Source: Albifimbria verrucaria
Taxonomy: Eukaryota > Ascomycota > Sordariomycetes > Hypocreales > Stachybotryaceae
NCBI GenBank assembly: GCA_020081605.1
Contig: JAHREC010000012.1
Span: forward strand, 105,347 to 169,346
DNA length: 64,000 nucleotides
Direction: 5' to 3'
The first letter of the stretch is position 1. Each line of letters begins with the position of its first letter. The position numbers and the translations under genes are program-made. Below the pieces are notes generated by a model, which did no database searches, was not told the origin of the DNA, and saw only the letters and a program-made list of their open reading frames with translations. Below, in pieces: positions 24,795 through 37,190 of this stretch.

Positions 24795-25295
24795 GCCTCA
24801 ACCGACAATACCATAGGGTTTCGAATATTTGCATAATTGATGATTGTAGATCCAGTGATGGTCTCCACTGAAACAGAGGCCAACCTGCCAAAAATGGGAT
24901 TTGGACCACCTGAATTCAACCCGTACTTATAAATACAGCCACATGCAAAGGAAAAAAAGAACTGGATGATTCAGCCACTACTTGTTGCCAGAAATTTTGA
25001 GAACGAGGCGTGTGTTGCAGTAAAATTTAACTTGAGCCATTTGATGCTGTTTGAGTTACGAACCTCATCATGCCAATAATAAACAATAATACCACACGGA
25101 CTAAATATGGCACTCTATGAGTGTAGCAAGCATCATGGTAATCGCAAAATCTTTGAGACCACCGGCTTAACTGTGCGAAAAGGACTCTGTATACAAGACA
25201 ACTCATATATGTACATCGGTTGTGTGCCTCTTCTAATCATCTCTTGTCGATTGTACTTCCAGTTCGAAGTTACAGACAGGTAAGTTCATACGAAG
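24795..25295. other. Intergenic, terpene synthase to RING-patatin gene
   Basis: AT-rich spacer of 500 bp. No gene and no repeat seen. Confidence 0.5.
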
Positions 25296-28200
25296 ATGAC
25301 GCATTGTAGCACGATCAGCGTCAAAAAGACCTGCGGCAAGTTTATAGGATTTTCCGAACAGTCAGGCCGAATTTCTGTAGAATCAACAACACTGCTAGCA
25401 GAGGTTCTTGCGTGCATAGACTACTCTCCTGGCATCGTTCTATTCATTGGAACGCCCAGCTCCGCCATTACAACAAAACTTAGCGAAAACATTCAATTCG
25501 ACCCTGGACATGTCTACCTGCAGTCTAACCAAAAAAACAAAACTCTCGAGGTATTCTGTCCCGTGAGGCCTCGACAGTTGTCGATACATGATTATAACCC
25601 AGGAGAGATCCTGGACTGGATTTCTACCGAAAAGCTACCTCTTGCCAACATCTATGCCCGTCTATTCGGGATATTTTCCAATGTGGTTTGCGTATTTGAC
25701 AGTAGCTTCTCTTCTACCACCGACCTCGAGAGCTTTCTCGAGACTTGGTCGCGCTCAGCCTCTGATCATCTGAAATCCCGCGGATCTCTACCACGGCTGA
25801 TCATCTTCACTGAGAATTCGAAGACTCAAGCATCAGAGATGGAGAAATCCCTCCGCCACAAGATGAGTCCTGTGCTGAACGAAGGATTCTCTGGCCTTGC
25901 TGTGGAGTCTCTGGCAGTTGAATCAGGATTACTTAGAGGACGTGTCTATAGAAAAACAATGAGGATAATGGATTATGTCGAAAAGCATTGTGCTGCCTCG
26001 CAGTGGGAAAAAAGGCATCTAGGATGCTCTTCCACTCAAATGATCTGGTGTCTCTGTTCGCTGAAGCCGGAGGTTGTCTCATGGATAACATGACCTTCGA
26101 TCCCATAATAGCTGCTCGGGCATCACACCCCTTGCCTTTGGATTCTCATGTACAAATCGAAAGCTTTCTATCTGACTTCGATACGCAAGACTGTTTTGAA
26201 ACGTTCGCGCTGCCGTATTTGGCCTCTGCAATTCGAATGGAGGCCTTTCCTCAAGGATCACACAGTTAGTGAAAGACTAAGCACTGCACTTTCCCTAGAC
26301 TGATCTTGTATCGTGTTTCAGACGCAACGGCTGACGGCGTGGAAATCCGCCAAATCTAGAATTCTATCTTGCAGATGTCTTTGAAGCCTTATACCTGCCT
26401 CACTGGCATCGAGCAGCACATGCGAGAGGGTTGAGCTCAAACATTCAGGAGTCATTGGCAATGCTCGTCACCGGGAAGAAAGCATACCATGCGTTCGATA
26501 ATATGATAGGGAGAGAGACTAAAGAAATAGAGACTACAGGCATTGATAACCTTATTTCACCGCACGAAAACGAAAGAAGCGACGAGGAGCGTCACGTCGA
26601 TCGAGTTATTGCCTCAAAAAATCAATGGGAAAGCCATCGAACTACCCGGTACTGTCCAGTGTGCATTGTGCAACCGGCCAAGTACCCGCTTCCATGTGGA
26701 CATCGATTCTGCAAAGACCACATCAAGTTATTCGGAAAGCAAATATGGGATAACGAATTTTTAATTGAGCAATGTGTTTGCTGCCAGACACGCTTCGAAA
26801 ACGTGAGTTTCCATTTTCGCCCGCCTACAAAAGGTGTTCGTTGCTTAGCCCTGGACGCTGGCGGAGTCAGGGCCATCGCACATTTGGAAGGTTTGCGTTT
26901 GCTTGAGGAATTGATGGAAGAGTATTTCCCAGGTACACCTGTCATTGAATTCTTCGACATCGTAGCAGGAACAAGCTCAGGTATGTCTATCCAGAAACAA
27001 GAAGAGAGCAAGGTACCAGGTCGGTCTGGTGAAGCTAATGCACGCTAAAAAACTGTAGGTGGAATTTGCATTTTGACGCTGGCCCATCTAGGGATGATGG
27101 TGAAAGATGCGATTACACACTTCACAACGTTAAGTCAACGAGTGTTTGGTCAGATATCAATGATTCAAAAGCTTCTGGGTCTATCGTTTCGTGGCGCAAT
27201 ATACGACAGTCATGCTATTGACGAAGCTCTTCAAATCCATTATGGTAACAGCTCACTTGCCGATTACACGCCTGCTACAGCTCGGGATGCTCATATCTTG
27301 GTACCCATTAAGGGAATGCCACGTAACGATTACGTTGTGGACAACTTCAACAACCCTTTTGTGGTGCTGCCTGATGGAGGTGGCGTCCAGAAGATTCTCA
27401 CATCTCAAGCGTAAGTCTGTCGTCCTCTACACCGTGTGTCGCCCTGTATCGCCCTGTATCGCCCGTCTTTTCTCTTCTACAAACCCATCATCACGTTTTC
27501 CATTTCATTTTCAAATATTTGTCACGGAACCTTCGGATTTAATATGGTAACTGACTCAATCTATGCGTCTTATATTAGTGCCCGGTGCACATCAGCTGCT
27601 CCTGGCTATTTCCCCATACCATTGGTGGCGCGGTATATCAAGATGGAGCCCTCGGGCGGGCTAACCCCATAGGGATTGTTCTTTCTCAGGCCAAGGCCTT
27701 ATGTCCCCACCATGTCGCCCCAGACTTCGTGCTATCGATGGGCACTGGCTGTGAGAAGAAGCAGGCCCGAGAAGTCATAGCACAGCCTCTTGCAAAGCCC
27801 GTGCCTTGTGAAGCCAAGACTCCACTTTGGAGGAAGATAGGCTTTGTCGACCTGCTGTATCGACTGGCTAACTCTTACAGTGACAGTGTCGCCGTGGACG
27901 GTGAAAAATATGATCGCGATTTGATCCGAGAGCTTTTGGAGCCAGAGGTCGCAGAGAGATGCCATCGAGTCAATGTAGAGTTCCCAACAGGTTGCCCTAC
28001 CCTTGATGACACGAGTGCAATGCCTGCTATAAGGAATGAAGCAAACAGGCAGTACTCGTCAGATCCATCCTTTCTACGTATCAGAAACGAGACGGTTGCC
28101 ACCAAGTTCTACTTCGAACTTACCAGAATACCTCTCAGGCGCTCAGGTCATTTCATCTTCCAGGGTAGAATCTCATGTGATGTTAGGCCCGGTCCAAAAC

Positions 28201-28604
28201 TTGCCCATTTTATGAAAGTGTTGCTGAATTACAAATCAAAATTTATCGTTAACGGAGCTATCCTTCCACTAGAAAATGCTGCGAACTCTAGCGGCTACCA
28301 GGGAAGGTTCGAGATGATCATAAGTGGTACCGTCGCAAGCTTACAGACTGAGTTTGACATATCTCTCCGACAACAACGGCCTGAAGGGGAAACGCAGGAT
28401 CGTATAAGTTCCTCACCGTATTCGCTGAATCGATTGATGAAAATGCAAGGGTTGCGTTGCCTTGTCGCACAAACCAAGAACCACAGGGTCAGGCCAAGTA
28501 AACGACCAAACCCGGACGCTGGCACGGTTTCACGACCAAACAAGGCGCGAAAATACAGTTTTTGTCACAATGGGAAAATAATGGCGAGAATGTCGCCAAG
28601 GTAA
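25296..28604 (+). CDS. RING-finger / patatin-like phospholipase (frameshifted)
   Basis: Domain order: an N-terminal alpha/beta region (GIVLFIGTPSSAITTKL, VVCVFDSSFSS), a helical linker (MLFHSNDLVSLFAEA), then a C3HC4 RING (YCPVCIVQP, PCGHRFCKDH, CVCC) at about 26650-26790. A patatin domain follows, with an oxyanion loop LDAGGVRAIAHLEGL, nucleophile GTSSGG (split by the intron 26981-27058), the ATSAAP-like ARCTSAAPGYF after the intron 27411-27578, and the catalytic Asp in YQDGALGRANP. Patatins are Ser-Asp lipid acyl hydrolases; a RING suggests ubiquitin-ligase coupling. Three frame breaks occur, each curable by one added base in a homopolymer: A6 at 26008-26013, A3 at 26343-26345, and T3/C4 at 27609-27615. 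The oxyanion loop is degenerate (DAGG for DGGG). A paralogue lies at 55600-58179. Recent pseudogene or assembly error remain open. Confidence 0.8.
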
Positions 28605-29004
28605 CATATCAAAGTTCAGATTAATTGCAGCACAGCGATGATTTTGTTAGTGAGCGGGGCTGAATTTAGGCCTATGCTTTTTAGCAGTGAATGCACAAGC
28701 TCAAACAGGGTCTCTAATGTGAATGTGTTACTACTCACGTCAGCACCAGCAGCCCAAATTCTGTCGGGCATTATGATAGCAAAGATAAGCCCGACAAAAC
28801 GTGGCCGATATTGTTGATTCGTTTATAGATGAGCATGTTGAAGGAAGCAACGCCGACGAGCTCGTAATTAGCTATCTGGTGTACTAAACCATAGATGAAT
28901 TCAAAATATGAATTGAGATAAAAGTACGGATAAAACTGTAAAATCAAGATGCCAGTGATGAATATCTTTGAAGATTCGGGTAACCCTATCCATCACATAC
29001 GAGG

Positions 29005-29266
29005 GTAGTTTGTTGGGGCAGGAAACAACAGCACACCCCAAGACGTAGGTGAGTTACTTAGACAAGTAGAGCAACAGCATCTCAGAAGATGGTAAGTATA
29101 ATTGGGCATCACATATCATATGATAAATAGCAGCTTGAGGTAGGAAGCAAAGAATTATGTTCATGAAAAAGGATAAAAGATGCTTGCTTTGTCCCTTTTT
29201 CTCAGGTTGGGTATTCTGCAGTCTTTATACCCAGTGGAAGGGTAAATAAAATAGGCTAGTCAAGGG
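29005..29266 (+). repeat. Dispersed gene relic, copy 1
   Basis: About 260 bp, present again in inverted orientation at 60898-61170 with clear nucleotide similarity (for example ATATGTGATGCCCAATT on the opposite strand, CTTGGGGTGTG, CCCAACAAACTA). Read on this strand, both copies keep a coding-like stretch with the shared core TPQ-V-E-L-RVE-QH ending in a splice donor TGGTAAGT, and a polypyrimidine/TCAG acceptor about 120 bp later. It is therefore probably a fragment of a spliced gene or element that was duplicated, not random repeat. The function of the parent is unknown. Confidence 0.6.
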
Positions 29267-29513
29267 TAATTAAAAATGAGGGTTACGCCAAATAAAATGC
29301 AGAGCTGGAGAGAATAACACAGTACGTAGGTATGGTGGTTGATATCTATATGGTGACACGCTTCATCTACCAAACTGCGCTATCATAAAAGGAAGAATGT
29401 CTGATTACAAAAGATTCAATATAAGTCTATACAGAAGGCATATATATAATGAGAAAAGAATATATGCGTCGTTTATCTCGAAATTATAATAACAAGACAT
29501 CGTCTGGGTATTC

Positions 29514-30008
29514 CTAACATAGAGTTAAATCCTCCCATTGGCTCTTGATGATTGGTTTCTCAGGAAATGATATAGTGGCCATTGTATACTGTGGATAAAT
29601 CCCACGGTTGGTAGTCGCTTGGAGGCGAAGAATTGAGAGCAAATTGTTGTTGATATTGGCTATGAGGGCCAGGGCGTTGGCTATATAGGAAGAATAGTTA
29701 TTTGGGCACAATGCAAACCGGTCTGCTTTCACTGTAAGTCCTTCCATACTGGTGGAGATATCGGACACCGGAGGCTTAGGTAATTGTGGCATCAATAATG
29801 GATTTTCTGGGTCTTCGATGCTTTGGAGAATAGCTCTGACTTCATATATGTCATATCTAACGCTTGCCTTGAAAGCCTCAATAAAGGCAGATCTGTATTT
29901 GCCAAGTAACTTTTTGGTGTGATTTTGTTTTAGACGAAGCTTAGCTTGCGCCCTCCGATTTGCTGCACGCTTTCGGTAAATTTGACTGTCTTCTCTTTCA
30001 CAGGACAT
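29514..30008 (-). CDS. Hypothetical protein, basic N-terminus, 164 aa
   Basis: An intact frame with a strongly basic N-terminus (RKRAANRRAQAKLRLKQ, then KKLLGKYR) that resembles a nucleic-acid-binding basic region. An amphipathic helix follows (FIEAFKASVRYDIYEVRAIL), then a linker rich in Pro, Ser and Asn. There is no heptad leucine pattern long enough to call a bZIP, and the MADS signature is not present. It sits just beyond the relic repeat in an AT-rich region. The bias toward Asn, Ile and Lys is unlike the larger genes nearby. No family recognised. Confidence 0.45.
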   Translation of the reverse strand: MSCEREDSQIYRKRAANRRAQAKLRLKQNHTKKLLGKYRSAFIEAFKASVRYDIYEVRAILQSIEDPENPLLMPQLPKPPVSDISTSMEGLTVKADRFALCPNNYSSYIANALALIANINNNLLSILRLQATTNRGIYPQYTMATISFPEKPIIKSQWEDLTLC

Positions 30009-31111
30009 TGTCTAAGTCTATGATGCCTTGATAGTGATGCCTTGAGTGTGATGCTTTATTTATGATGCGTTCTTGTATAGCTGGATATCTACAGCATGAC
30101 TGCGATGAACATATATATCTTGAGAGTACTGCTCACAGTCTATCACAGTTTACGATCTGTTTAGATAATTTGTTCTAAATTTAGTCTTCAACTTATAAAA
30201 TGTTTCAGAACTGGGCTGACGTTCATCTAGAGGGGCTGTTCACCGTTTCAGATAATCACACGCTAAGGTAAAAACAAGACCATCTATCTCTTTGACTGTC
30301 TGAAGCCGCGAGACAAGCAACGAACTTACCAGGAGTCCCACGTTTTATTGTTGGAAGCTTTGCGGGCCAAGCCTGCCTCGCCCCTTACCAAGAAATGATC
30401 ATCGTGCGCTCGAAAAATTTGCATTTGGAAGTCAATATAGTAACTCATCATGATCACTCTATCAAGCGCGCTGGCTTTGGTAGGCAAACAACTCTATGAT
30501 CTGTCGGGAGTTACCAAATCCAGACAGCAATCCACTGGACGGCCGAGGAGGATGGGGTTGTTTCCAACGATCCGCTCTCGAGTAATGGCTGACTCCCAAT
30601 TGACTACGTATGCATGCATGTTGCGAGTGGCTAGCAGCGAGCTATTCGAGCTTGGCGATGAATGAGGCCCCCAGGGCGCGATCATCTTTCAAAGTTGCCG
30701 TCTCCATCATCGACACCAAACAGGCACTATCCCAACTGTAGTTAAAACGTAGTTCTATAAATGGGCACGAGGCAGTGAGATACCGTTACATGAAGAAAAG
30801 CACACAAAAAGAAGCCACGGGGAAGACTGCAGCGAACCTGAAACCTAGCTCCATGTATCTACTAGTCACATCGAGGTTATCACACTCATATCTTGCCACC
30901 GTGCAACTCTAACTTCTATTTCGAGTAACATTAAGGAGGGGAGGAAAGGGGCTTCTTGCATGGTCTGTCTTCACGTCTCGATAACTCCTGACGTCCTTTG
31001 ATCTAGTAGGGGCATACGTAGAGCGATTCATGAAGTTTATTACCTCCCGTCCAACCTTCAGGATAGTTGTAATTATGTTCCAAGAACACCAGACGATCTT
31101 ACACCTTGATC
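30009..31111. other. Intergenic, 1.1 kb
   Basis: No gene supported. This stretch separates the small basic-protein gene from the F-box pair. Confidence 0.45.
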
Positions 31112-32537
31112 ATGGATGTACTGCCCCTTGAGATATATTGGATGCTTGTTGAGCAACTTGAGGTTGTTGATCGAAGCCGAATTGCTCAATGCAGCCGTCA
31201 GAGCTTTGAGAAGACCAAGTCACTTCTATATAGAAAATTAGATCTGCGTTTTGAATATGGAGTAGCAGATTGGCAAACTGTATCGATCCTTGAGACCTTG
31301 ACACAAAACCCAGACCTGGCAGCATACATTCGATCCATCAACATTAGAAGCAGTGGCCTACGGCACTGGAACACGGGGAATTACCAACTCCTCTCGCTTG
31401 TCCTGTCCAATATCATAGTTTTGCCAGAACACATCACGTCATTTTCTGCAGTCTGTCCTTGGTTACCACGTGGCAGAACATTTGAAAATCTTGAGACATT
31501 GACCTGTCGCGATATTGGAACCCCGACGGAAGGTGATTGGATACGATGGCACCTAGATAATTGCAAGCAACTCACGCGTCTCCACCTGTCTTGCTCCCCG
31601 CATCATGCCATGATGTCTCATGCCATGATGTCTCATGATCTGATTAGCGCCTCATGCCTTGACAGAATCACGTCTTTGACTCTCGATGGATACAATCTTA
31701 CAGAACTTGTGCCAAATCCGTATTGGAAACCACAAGAGCTTAACCTCAAGCTCTGTCCGGGGTTGAAAACTTCATTGAGCGGATGATTTCAGCAGACCAA
31801 TTAACGTCGTTGAGAGAGCTGCGTCTTGCCGGACATTTTTCTCGATCTTCTTTTCTTTCGCTGCTAGCCAGCCTTAAACATTGCTATAAGCTGGAGAAAT
31901 TATCGCTTCGTATAGGCAAACTGTCCCGTCTTCTCCGGCTTGACGGGCGACAGATAAGAAGCCTTAAATACGATGACTTCGATACACTCACTTCAGAGCT
32001 GCGACAAGATATTCTGGGTGGACTAAAACCTATTTGTGGGAGCCTTCGCCTCCTCATACTAGATATACGACAAGAGTTGGCGGAGTCAGCTACGTCCATG
32101 AGGTTCACGGGAAGCGATATCGAGCGAATAATAACATCCTGCCCAAGACTCGAGTTTCTTGGTATCCCGATGAATCTCAGTGATCCCAGCTCAACACGGT
32201 ACCGACGGATGATGTGGAAGGTAAGTTTCAACTTAGTTGAATGAAAGCAATCAGAAATATAGACGTCATGTGCTTACACTAAATGTAGGATGCGGGCAGA
32301 GCGGTGCCAATGCGGCTGAGAGCATTGCACCTCAGAGGAAGCTGTGGCCCAATGAAGCGATTCCTTAAGGACGCTGAAATCATCTCCAAACACGTTTCCA
32401 AACACCTTGATTGCCATGGACTGATGGTCTATCTAGACCATGGCGAGAGGCTTAGGAAAGTTTCTTTTGAAGCAGGCGTGTTGAACAACCATAAGTATTG
32501 TAAAGAAGAGATGGATTCATTCGACATGGACTTCTAG
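31112..32537 (+). CDS. F-box / leucine-rich protein (one frameshift)
   Basis: The ATG at 31112 begins MDVLPLEIYWMLVEQL with RIAQCSRQSF, an F-box-like start. A leucine-rich C-terminal part follows (ENLETLTC, KQLTRLHLSC, ITSLTLDGY, TSLRELRLAG, LEKLSLRIGKL, LRLLILDI). It is a probable SCF substrate receptor. A final intron (32221-32288, GTAAGT...TGTAG, phase 0) joins WK to DAGRAVPMRLRALHL. One base appears missing in the four-G run 31759-31762: with it, LCPG continues into VENFIERMISADQLTSL. A 15-bp direct duplication (catgccatgatgtct, near 31605-31634) yields the in-frame repeat HAMMSHAMMS. The remaining sequence is well kept. Confidence 0.7.
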
Positions 32538-32839
32538 TCCAAATCGATTGTGTATGTTCGACTAAGGCGTGGGGAAGTTATTATACAGGTTCTCTGTGAG
32601 ATGTACTATAATACTTCGTGTCAAGAGGTCTTTGAAACTGGGAAGCCCACGACGCTATCACTAATAATAATCTATTATTTTTGTGCTACAGTACCGGCAT
32701 CAAAATATGTATCATAAACATAGGAACAGACATGGAAACCGTAGTTGATCTCTACTATCCTATCTATAGCTAACTAGCTCAAGTGTGCAACAGTATATAT
32801 GCCCTTGGACTGCTAGGTCAATCTTTTGGTCGTTAAGTG

Positions 32840-33346
32840 ATGCATTCCATCGTGTCTCTTCCAGAAGAGGTGTTGCTTACCATTGTTAGAGTTCTTTATG
32901 AAGATGTGGATCGCAAGGAACAATTTCTCCCTTTGCGTCTAGTGTGTAGGCGGCTGGCTGAAGTAAGTCGAGAGTTTGCATTCAAACGGGTCGTTATATC
33001 ATTCGACGAATGCGGCATGAGGCCGTGGCCGGAATTGATCACGACCTCGAATTGCGGATATGTTGAACAAATTGTTTCAGTCCTATCACCAGAGGCAGCT
33101 ACTGACATGGACGCATTAATTCCAGCGAATTGTGATTTTTTCTATCAAGCGGCTTTGAATCATTGCCCGAAACTCCGTTCTGCAACGGTGCTTCTAGATT
33201 GGATCGGTGGAGTGATTGGAGACAATGATTTAGAGATGGCTTTCACAGATCCTGCCGCACATCGAATCATACTTCACGAGTGGAAAATCAAGAAAATTGA
33301 TAATACATCAGCCTCCTCGGATGACTATACCCACTTAGAGTTATGA
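32840..33346 (+). CDS. F-box protein, short
   Basis: The frame starts MHSIVSLPEEVLLTIVRVL and continues LPLRLVCRRLAEVSREFAF, a good F-box within the first 50 residues. The remaining 115 residues contain one leucine-rich-like unit (ALNHCPKLRSATVLLDWIG) and then stop. Fungal F-box/LRR proteins are normally 300-600 residues, so this is probably a 3'-truncated copy or one whose later exons I cannot see. It lies 300 bp downstream of another F-box gene on the same strand, which suggests local duplication, although the two are not closely similar. Confidence 0.6.
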   Translation: MHSIVSLPEEVLLTIVRVLYEDVDRKEQFLPLRLVCRRLAEVSREFAFKRVVISFDECGMRPWPELITTSNCGYVEQIVSVLSPEAATDMDALIPANCDFFYQAALNHCPKLRSATVLLDWIGGVIGDNDLEMAFTDPAAHRIILHEWKIKKIDNTSASSDDYTHLEL

Positions 33347-33740
33347 TAAGACCCCATCGTTCGCAGCTCAGCATGTGTATTCGCTTAGCGTGCTTCATAT
33401 GAACAGCGACCAAAATTGAGCCCAATCACCACCACTTCGAACTAGGTATCACCCTGTTTTGTTTAAAGAGCAGAAAGATAAATATAGCCCTAGTCTATGA
33501 ATCCTATTATAGAAACGCATGCATGCAAAGGATAACATGACCAATTCTCGTTAGAAAACATATTGATGGAGGCAAGGTAGTTGTTTGATCTAGTATAAAA
33601 TATAATATTCTTTAGTCTTCTTTGCTACTTACGACATTTGGCATTTCTCGAGTTTCTTCTGATAAGTGTCTATAGTACATCCAGTATTCGGTTGGTGTCC
33701 AAACTCAATTATCGTTTGTTTAAAATATTTTATCTTGGTG

Positions 33741-35018
33741 ATGAATCAACATAGCACGGAAAGTACAGGGGCACGGACAGATGAAGGGGTAACGGCACCA
33801 ACCCAACTGTAAGTTTCCATTCCTAGAGCCCTTTGACGCTGTATCTCCTGAAGCAGAGAGTCTTCTTGTGATCAAAGTGTTTTGATAGGAGTGATCATCC
33901 TGCGCTTAGCATTTAGCATAGTGCCAACCTCCTACTGATACCGTAGTATACTAGAAAGCAAATGACATTACCAATGACCCCACAAGGTCTGATCCTATGG
34001 ATCGTGACCTTGACCTCGCGGCCAGCATATTGAGTTCGTGTCGACAGGATCGAAAAGATATACTTACCGCATATCGCATTGCCGCTAAAAGATCAAGACA
34101 TACAGAGTTCGCACATTCACAATTGGTAAACGACCATCAGGCTCTTGCGGCCAACTTCAGTAGCCTCCGAGAACAATACGGCAGTATTAGCCTCAAGTAC
34201 AATGTTCTCCTTGGCGACTCGACTCGAGCTGCCGAAGAGCGCAAAATGCTCCAAACCAATATCGAAGATCATGCGAAAGCCAAAGAGGCCTTGTCATGTC
34301 AATTTCAGCTAGCCCTTGATGAAATCTCCAAGTTGAGGAGTCAAAAATTAAGGATGACTCAGAGCAAGCTGAGACCATCCGACAGCTTCAAGAAGAGGCG
34401 AACAAGAAGGAGTCCACGATAATTGAGCTGCAAGAGAAGTTGAAATTGTGTCAAACCCAATGTCAATCCAAAGTTGTTTTAAATGCAGAACTTATGGACC
34501 TGGGCGATGCTCATAGGAAGACGACGAACGTGTGTAGAGACGGCGATACAGCAGAGACAGCTCATAAGTCATCACCTAAAACACACCACATCCACAACAG
34601 GGCTAGCACACCAGAAGGCCAGGAGGATAGTAGCCAAGGCTCAGAAAAAGCCAATACGACTTTGCAACATCTACAACAGGTACAGGACGAGAATAATGTC
34701 CTCAGAGACGCTTTGAAAAAGGCAGCAGAGGAGAAAATGGCAGACGAACAAAGAGCCTTCAACTTATCCAGCAATATAGAGCAGCTTCAAGAGAAATATG
34801 AGTTGCAGCGCAAGCATTTAGAGGCTGTCGAAGAAGTCTTAGTTAAGAGGCACCCTAACCTCTCCAGAAACCTTGACAATATCGCGAGAGTCTTGACAGA
34901 CACCGTGGATAAAAAAAGCGTCAGAAGAGGAAGCCGTGTAGCTAGTGGTATGATACGTCTCATAGATTTAATCAGTATGATGGACCCCGAGTGTCTCGCG
35001 GTAGCTGGATGGCCCTGA
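33741..35018 (+). CDS. Coiled-coil protein (one frameshift)
   Basis: A probable first exon 33741-33808 (MNQHSTESTGARTDEGV) joins through a 178-nt intron (GTAAGT...CACAAG, phase 2) to 33987 onward (SDPMDRDLDLAASIL). The protein is almost wholly helical: HTEFAHSQLVNDHQALAANF, EERKMLQTNIEDH, then QVQDENNVLRDALKKAAEEK and IEQLQEKYELQRKHLEAVEE, with heptad spacing. One base is missing in the A5 run 34343-34347; restoring it links LRSQ to KIKDDSEQAETIRQLQEEAN. With that, about 400 residues are readable. Such proteins are structural or scaffold-like; no specific family recognised. The first exon is a prediction from splice signals only. Confidence 0.5.
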
Positions 35019-35927
35019 GTGAGGGTATCTTTTAGAACTCTCGAGCTTCCAGTGATCTTTCCTCCATTTACAAAACTGCACAGCATGGGGCCGAAAATGG
35101 TATGTTGTGGATGTAATTGAAAACCCCTCCATGTATTTCGTCGCAGGTGGTATCATGACGCTTCTTTAATTCCCTCCCTCAACGAGATGGTCTGGAACGA
35201 TTGAAAGACTTCAGGGTCTTCTTTTTATATCCATGTTCATAATGCTTCATAAATTGGATTGGTTGTATTCTTTTGCATCTTTAATGTCGTTGTCAAATTG
35301 CGCTACGGTGTCCGTTAGCCATTGAATGCAGCGCCAACGGACGTCCCAAACAGAGGCACTATACCACCCTACAAAAACAACCATCCCCACCAGCCTAGGT
35401 CTCTTCGTCCATCACTAAGATTTTCAATTGCACTCTGTTAAATTATATCAATATTTTACAACGTCGCACTCAATGTATCCCATAGCCTTTGGCGCTACGA
35501 TATACATAGTACCTCTGAATTCAATTTGCATATGCCAGGGGTGAATCACCGAGCCCTAGAGTATGGACTGATGAAGGTACGGAAAGCATGGTAGAGGTCG
35601 ATAGCCACCCATGTTGCCCTAGGGGATTGGCGGGGATATGGCTGACACTCCATCGATTTCACAAATTCCTCTCATATGCAAAATTGGTCACTAGCTAGAG
35701 GCCGTCTGCTCAATCATACAATTTTACTACTCAACATGGCCCACCTCAACCAGCATTGTCGCCCGTTGCTCCTAATCGGTAGATTACAGGATCAAAAATA
35801 GGAATACATTAGTAAAAATCACCATGCTAATGTATGGAATGAGTAAAACGAAGCAGATTGGTGAGTAGGCTTCCACCGATATGACCGTCTGTCGACTTGC
35901 TGTCAAGAAGGGATTATCCGCGATACC
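35019..35927. other. Intergenic, upstream of JmjC-like gene
   Basis: Roughly 900 bp without a supportable frame. Confidence 0.45.
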
Positions 35928-37190
35928 ATGCCTAGAAATTACAGATTGAATCGTTATAAGATGCTCCTACAAATTCAGCAGATGGAGTCCTGCTCCAAGA
36001 CAGAAACCAGGTGCAGCGTGATCATGGAAAGCCAAGTTCAGACAGCAAAGACGACGTATTTAAACGAGGCCGAGCAAGGCATAGCAAAAGGTTGTGAACT
36101 GTTAGATGAGCTTGCGTCTACAGCAAAACATGGATCGAGGCTTGAGCATGAGATTGTCAAATACAAGCAAGTATTCAACTATTGCGGCGTGGGGAACCCA
36201 GTAACACTTTCTCAATATATCCAAGCTACGTTTGATAAGAATGCTGGGGATACTTTTCTTATCGCGTCCACGGAGCAAGTGTGTGAGCTTCTCAAGGAGG
36301 ATATTCCACAGTTGCCCATCTTTATCCCACGGGAGCTGAACCCTGATTCGAACAACCGGCTCGATCTTGAGACGTATCTGAAAGTGTTGAGTACTCGACC
36401 GTTTCTTGATATGCATGATTTTGATGTGGACTACGCAAAATATTTAGGTGCTCCAAAGCGGATTCCCTCTGCTCGAGCACTAGCTCGGCTCAAACCTGAG
36501 TGCAAGAAAGGGCCAGTGAATCTCATAAGCCTTCCCGGCCACAAGCGCAATGCAGTTCCTGGCTGTTTAGCGCAGCATGAAGACTACCATTTCTTACAAT
36601 CCATCACTAATACTGGTGCTAAAGACGGATCGGAAGAATCACGAGATTTGGCCGACGGATCTCATTTTCAACTTCTCGCCAGCCGAGGTGCGTTTCATGA
36701 GCCTCACGTTGATCGACACGGTCTCCTCACGGTCATTTTCAATGACTATGGGGAGAAGCTTTGGCCCTTATGGTCAGGTCTCAACGAAGTCGAGGTATCT
36801 GATTTCATCATCCATAAACATTACAGATGTGGTGCGGCGATATACCTAAGACCAGGTGATTTACTCATTCAGCCTCCACTCACAGTTCATGCGCCGCTGT
36901 CCTTATCTCTTGTTTTGATGACAGGAACCATGCATCTCCACCCCCGAGCATTACTCACCAGTATCAGCCAAATGAAACTTGAGATAAAGCACCCTGAGGT
37001 AACAAACGAAGGCCTCTCCGAAGAGCTGACCCAAAAACTCCCATTAATATTATCGCTATGGGAGGCAGGAGCTGGACCATGGCATTGGGGAAGCCTAGAA
37101 GATTTACAAAACTGCATGAAGTTATTAGGTCGCAGGAGGCATAAAAACAGAAAGCGACGTATAACCCGTGCGGCTCGAGCCAAGTTGTAA
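35928..37190 (+). CDS. JmjC-like cupin dioxygenase domain protein, 420 aa
   Basis: An intact single frame. The N-terminal 150 residues are helical (MLLQIQQMES, GIAKGCELLDELAST). The C-terminal half is a double-stranded beta-helix typical of fungal JmjC-like proteins: HFQLLASRGAFHEPHVD places the iron ligands His260 and Asp262, and LRPGDLLIQPPLTVHA supplies the third His at 321. TVIFNDYGEKLWPLW matches the strand after the HxD motif. JmjC enzymes are Fe(II)/2-oxoglutarate oxygenases, several of them histone lysine demethylases; many fungal members of this short type are uncharacterised. A basic tail (RRRHKNRKRRITRAARAK) could direct it to the nucleus. The match to JmjC is by motif pattern only, so another cupin oxygenase is possible. 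Confidence 0.7.
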   Translation: MPRNYRLNRYKMLLQIQQMESCSKTETRCSVIMESQVQTAKTTYLNEAEQGIAKGCELLDELASTAKHGSRLEHEIVKYKQVFNYCGVGNPVTLSQYIQATFDKNAGDTFLIASTEQVCELLKEDIPQLPIFIPRELNPDSNNRLDLETYLKVLSTRPFLDMHDFDVDYAKYLGAPKRIPSARALARLKPECKKGPVNLISLPGHKRNAVPGCLAQHEDYHFLQSITNTGAKDGSEESRDLADGSHFQLLASRGAFHEPHVDRHGLLTVIFNDYGEKLWPLWSGLNEVEVSDFIIHKHYRCGAAIYLRPGDLLIQPPLTVHAPLSLSLVLMTGTMHLHPRALLTSISQMKLEIKHPEVTNEGLSEELTQKLPLILSLWEAGAGPWHWGSLEDLQNCMKLLGRRRHKNRKRRITRAARAKL

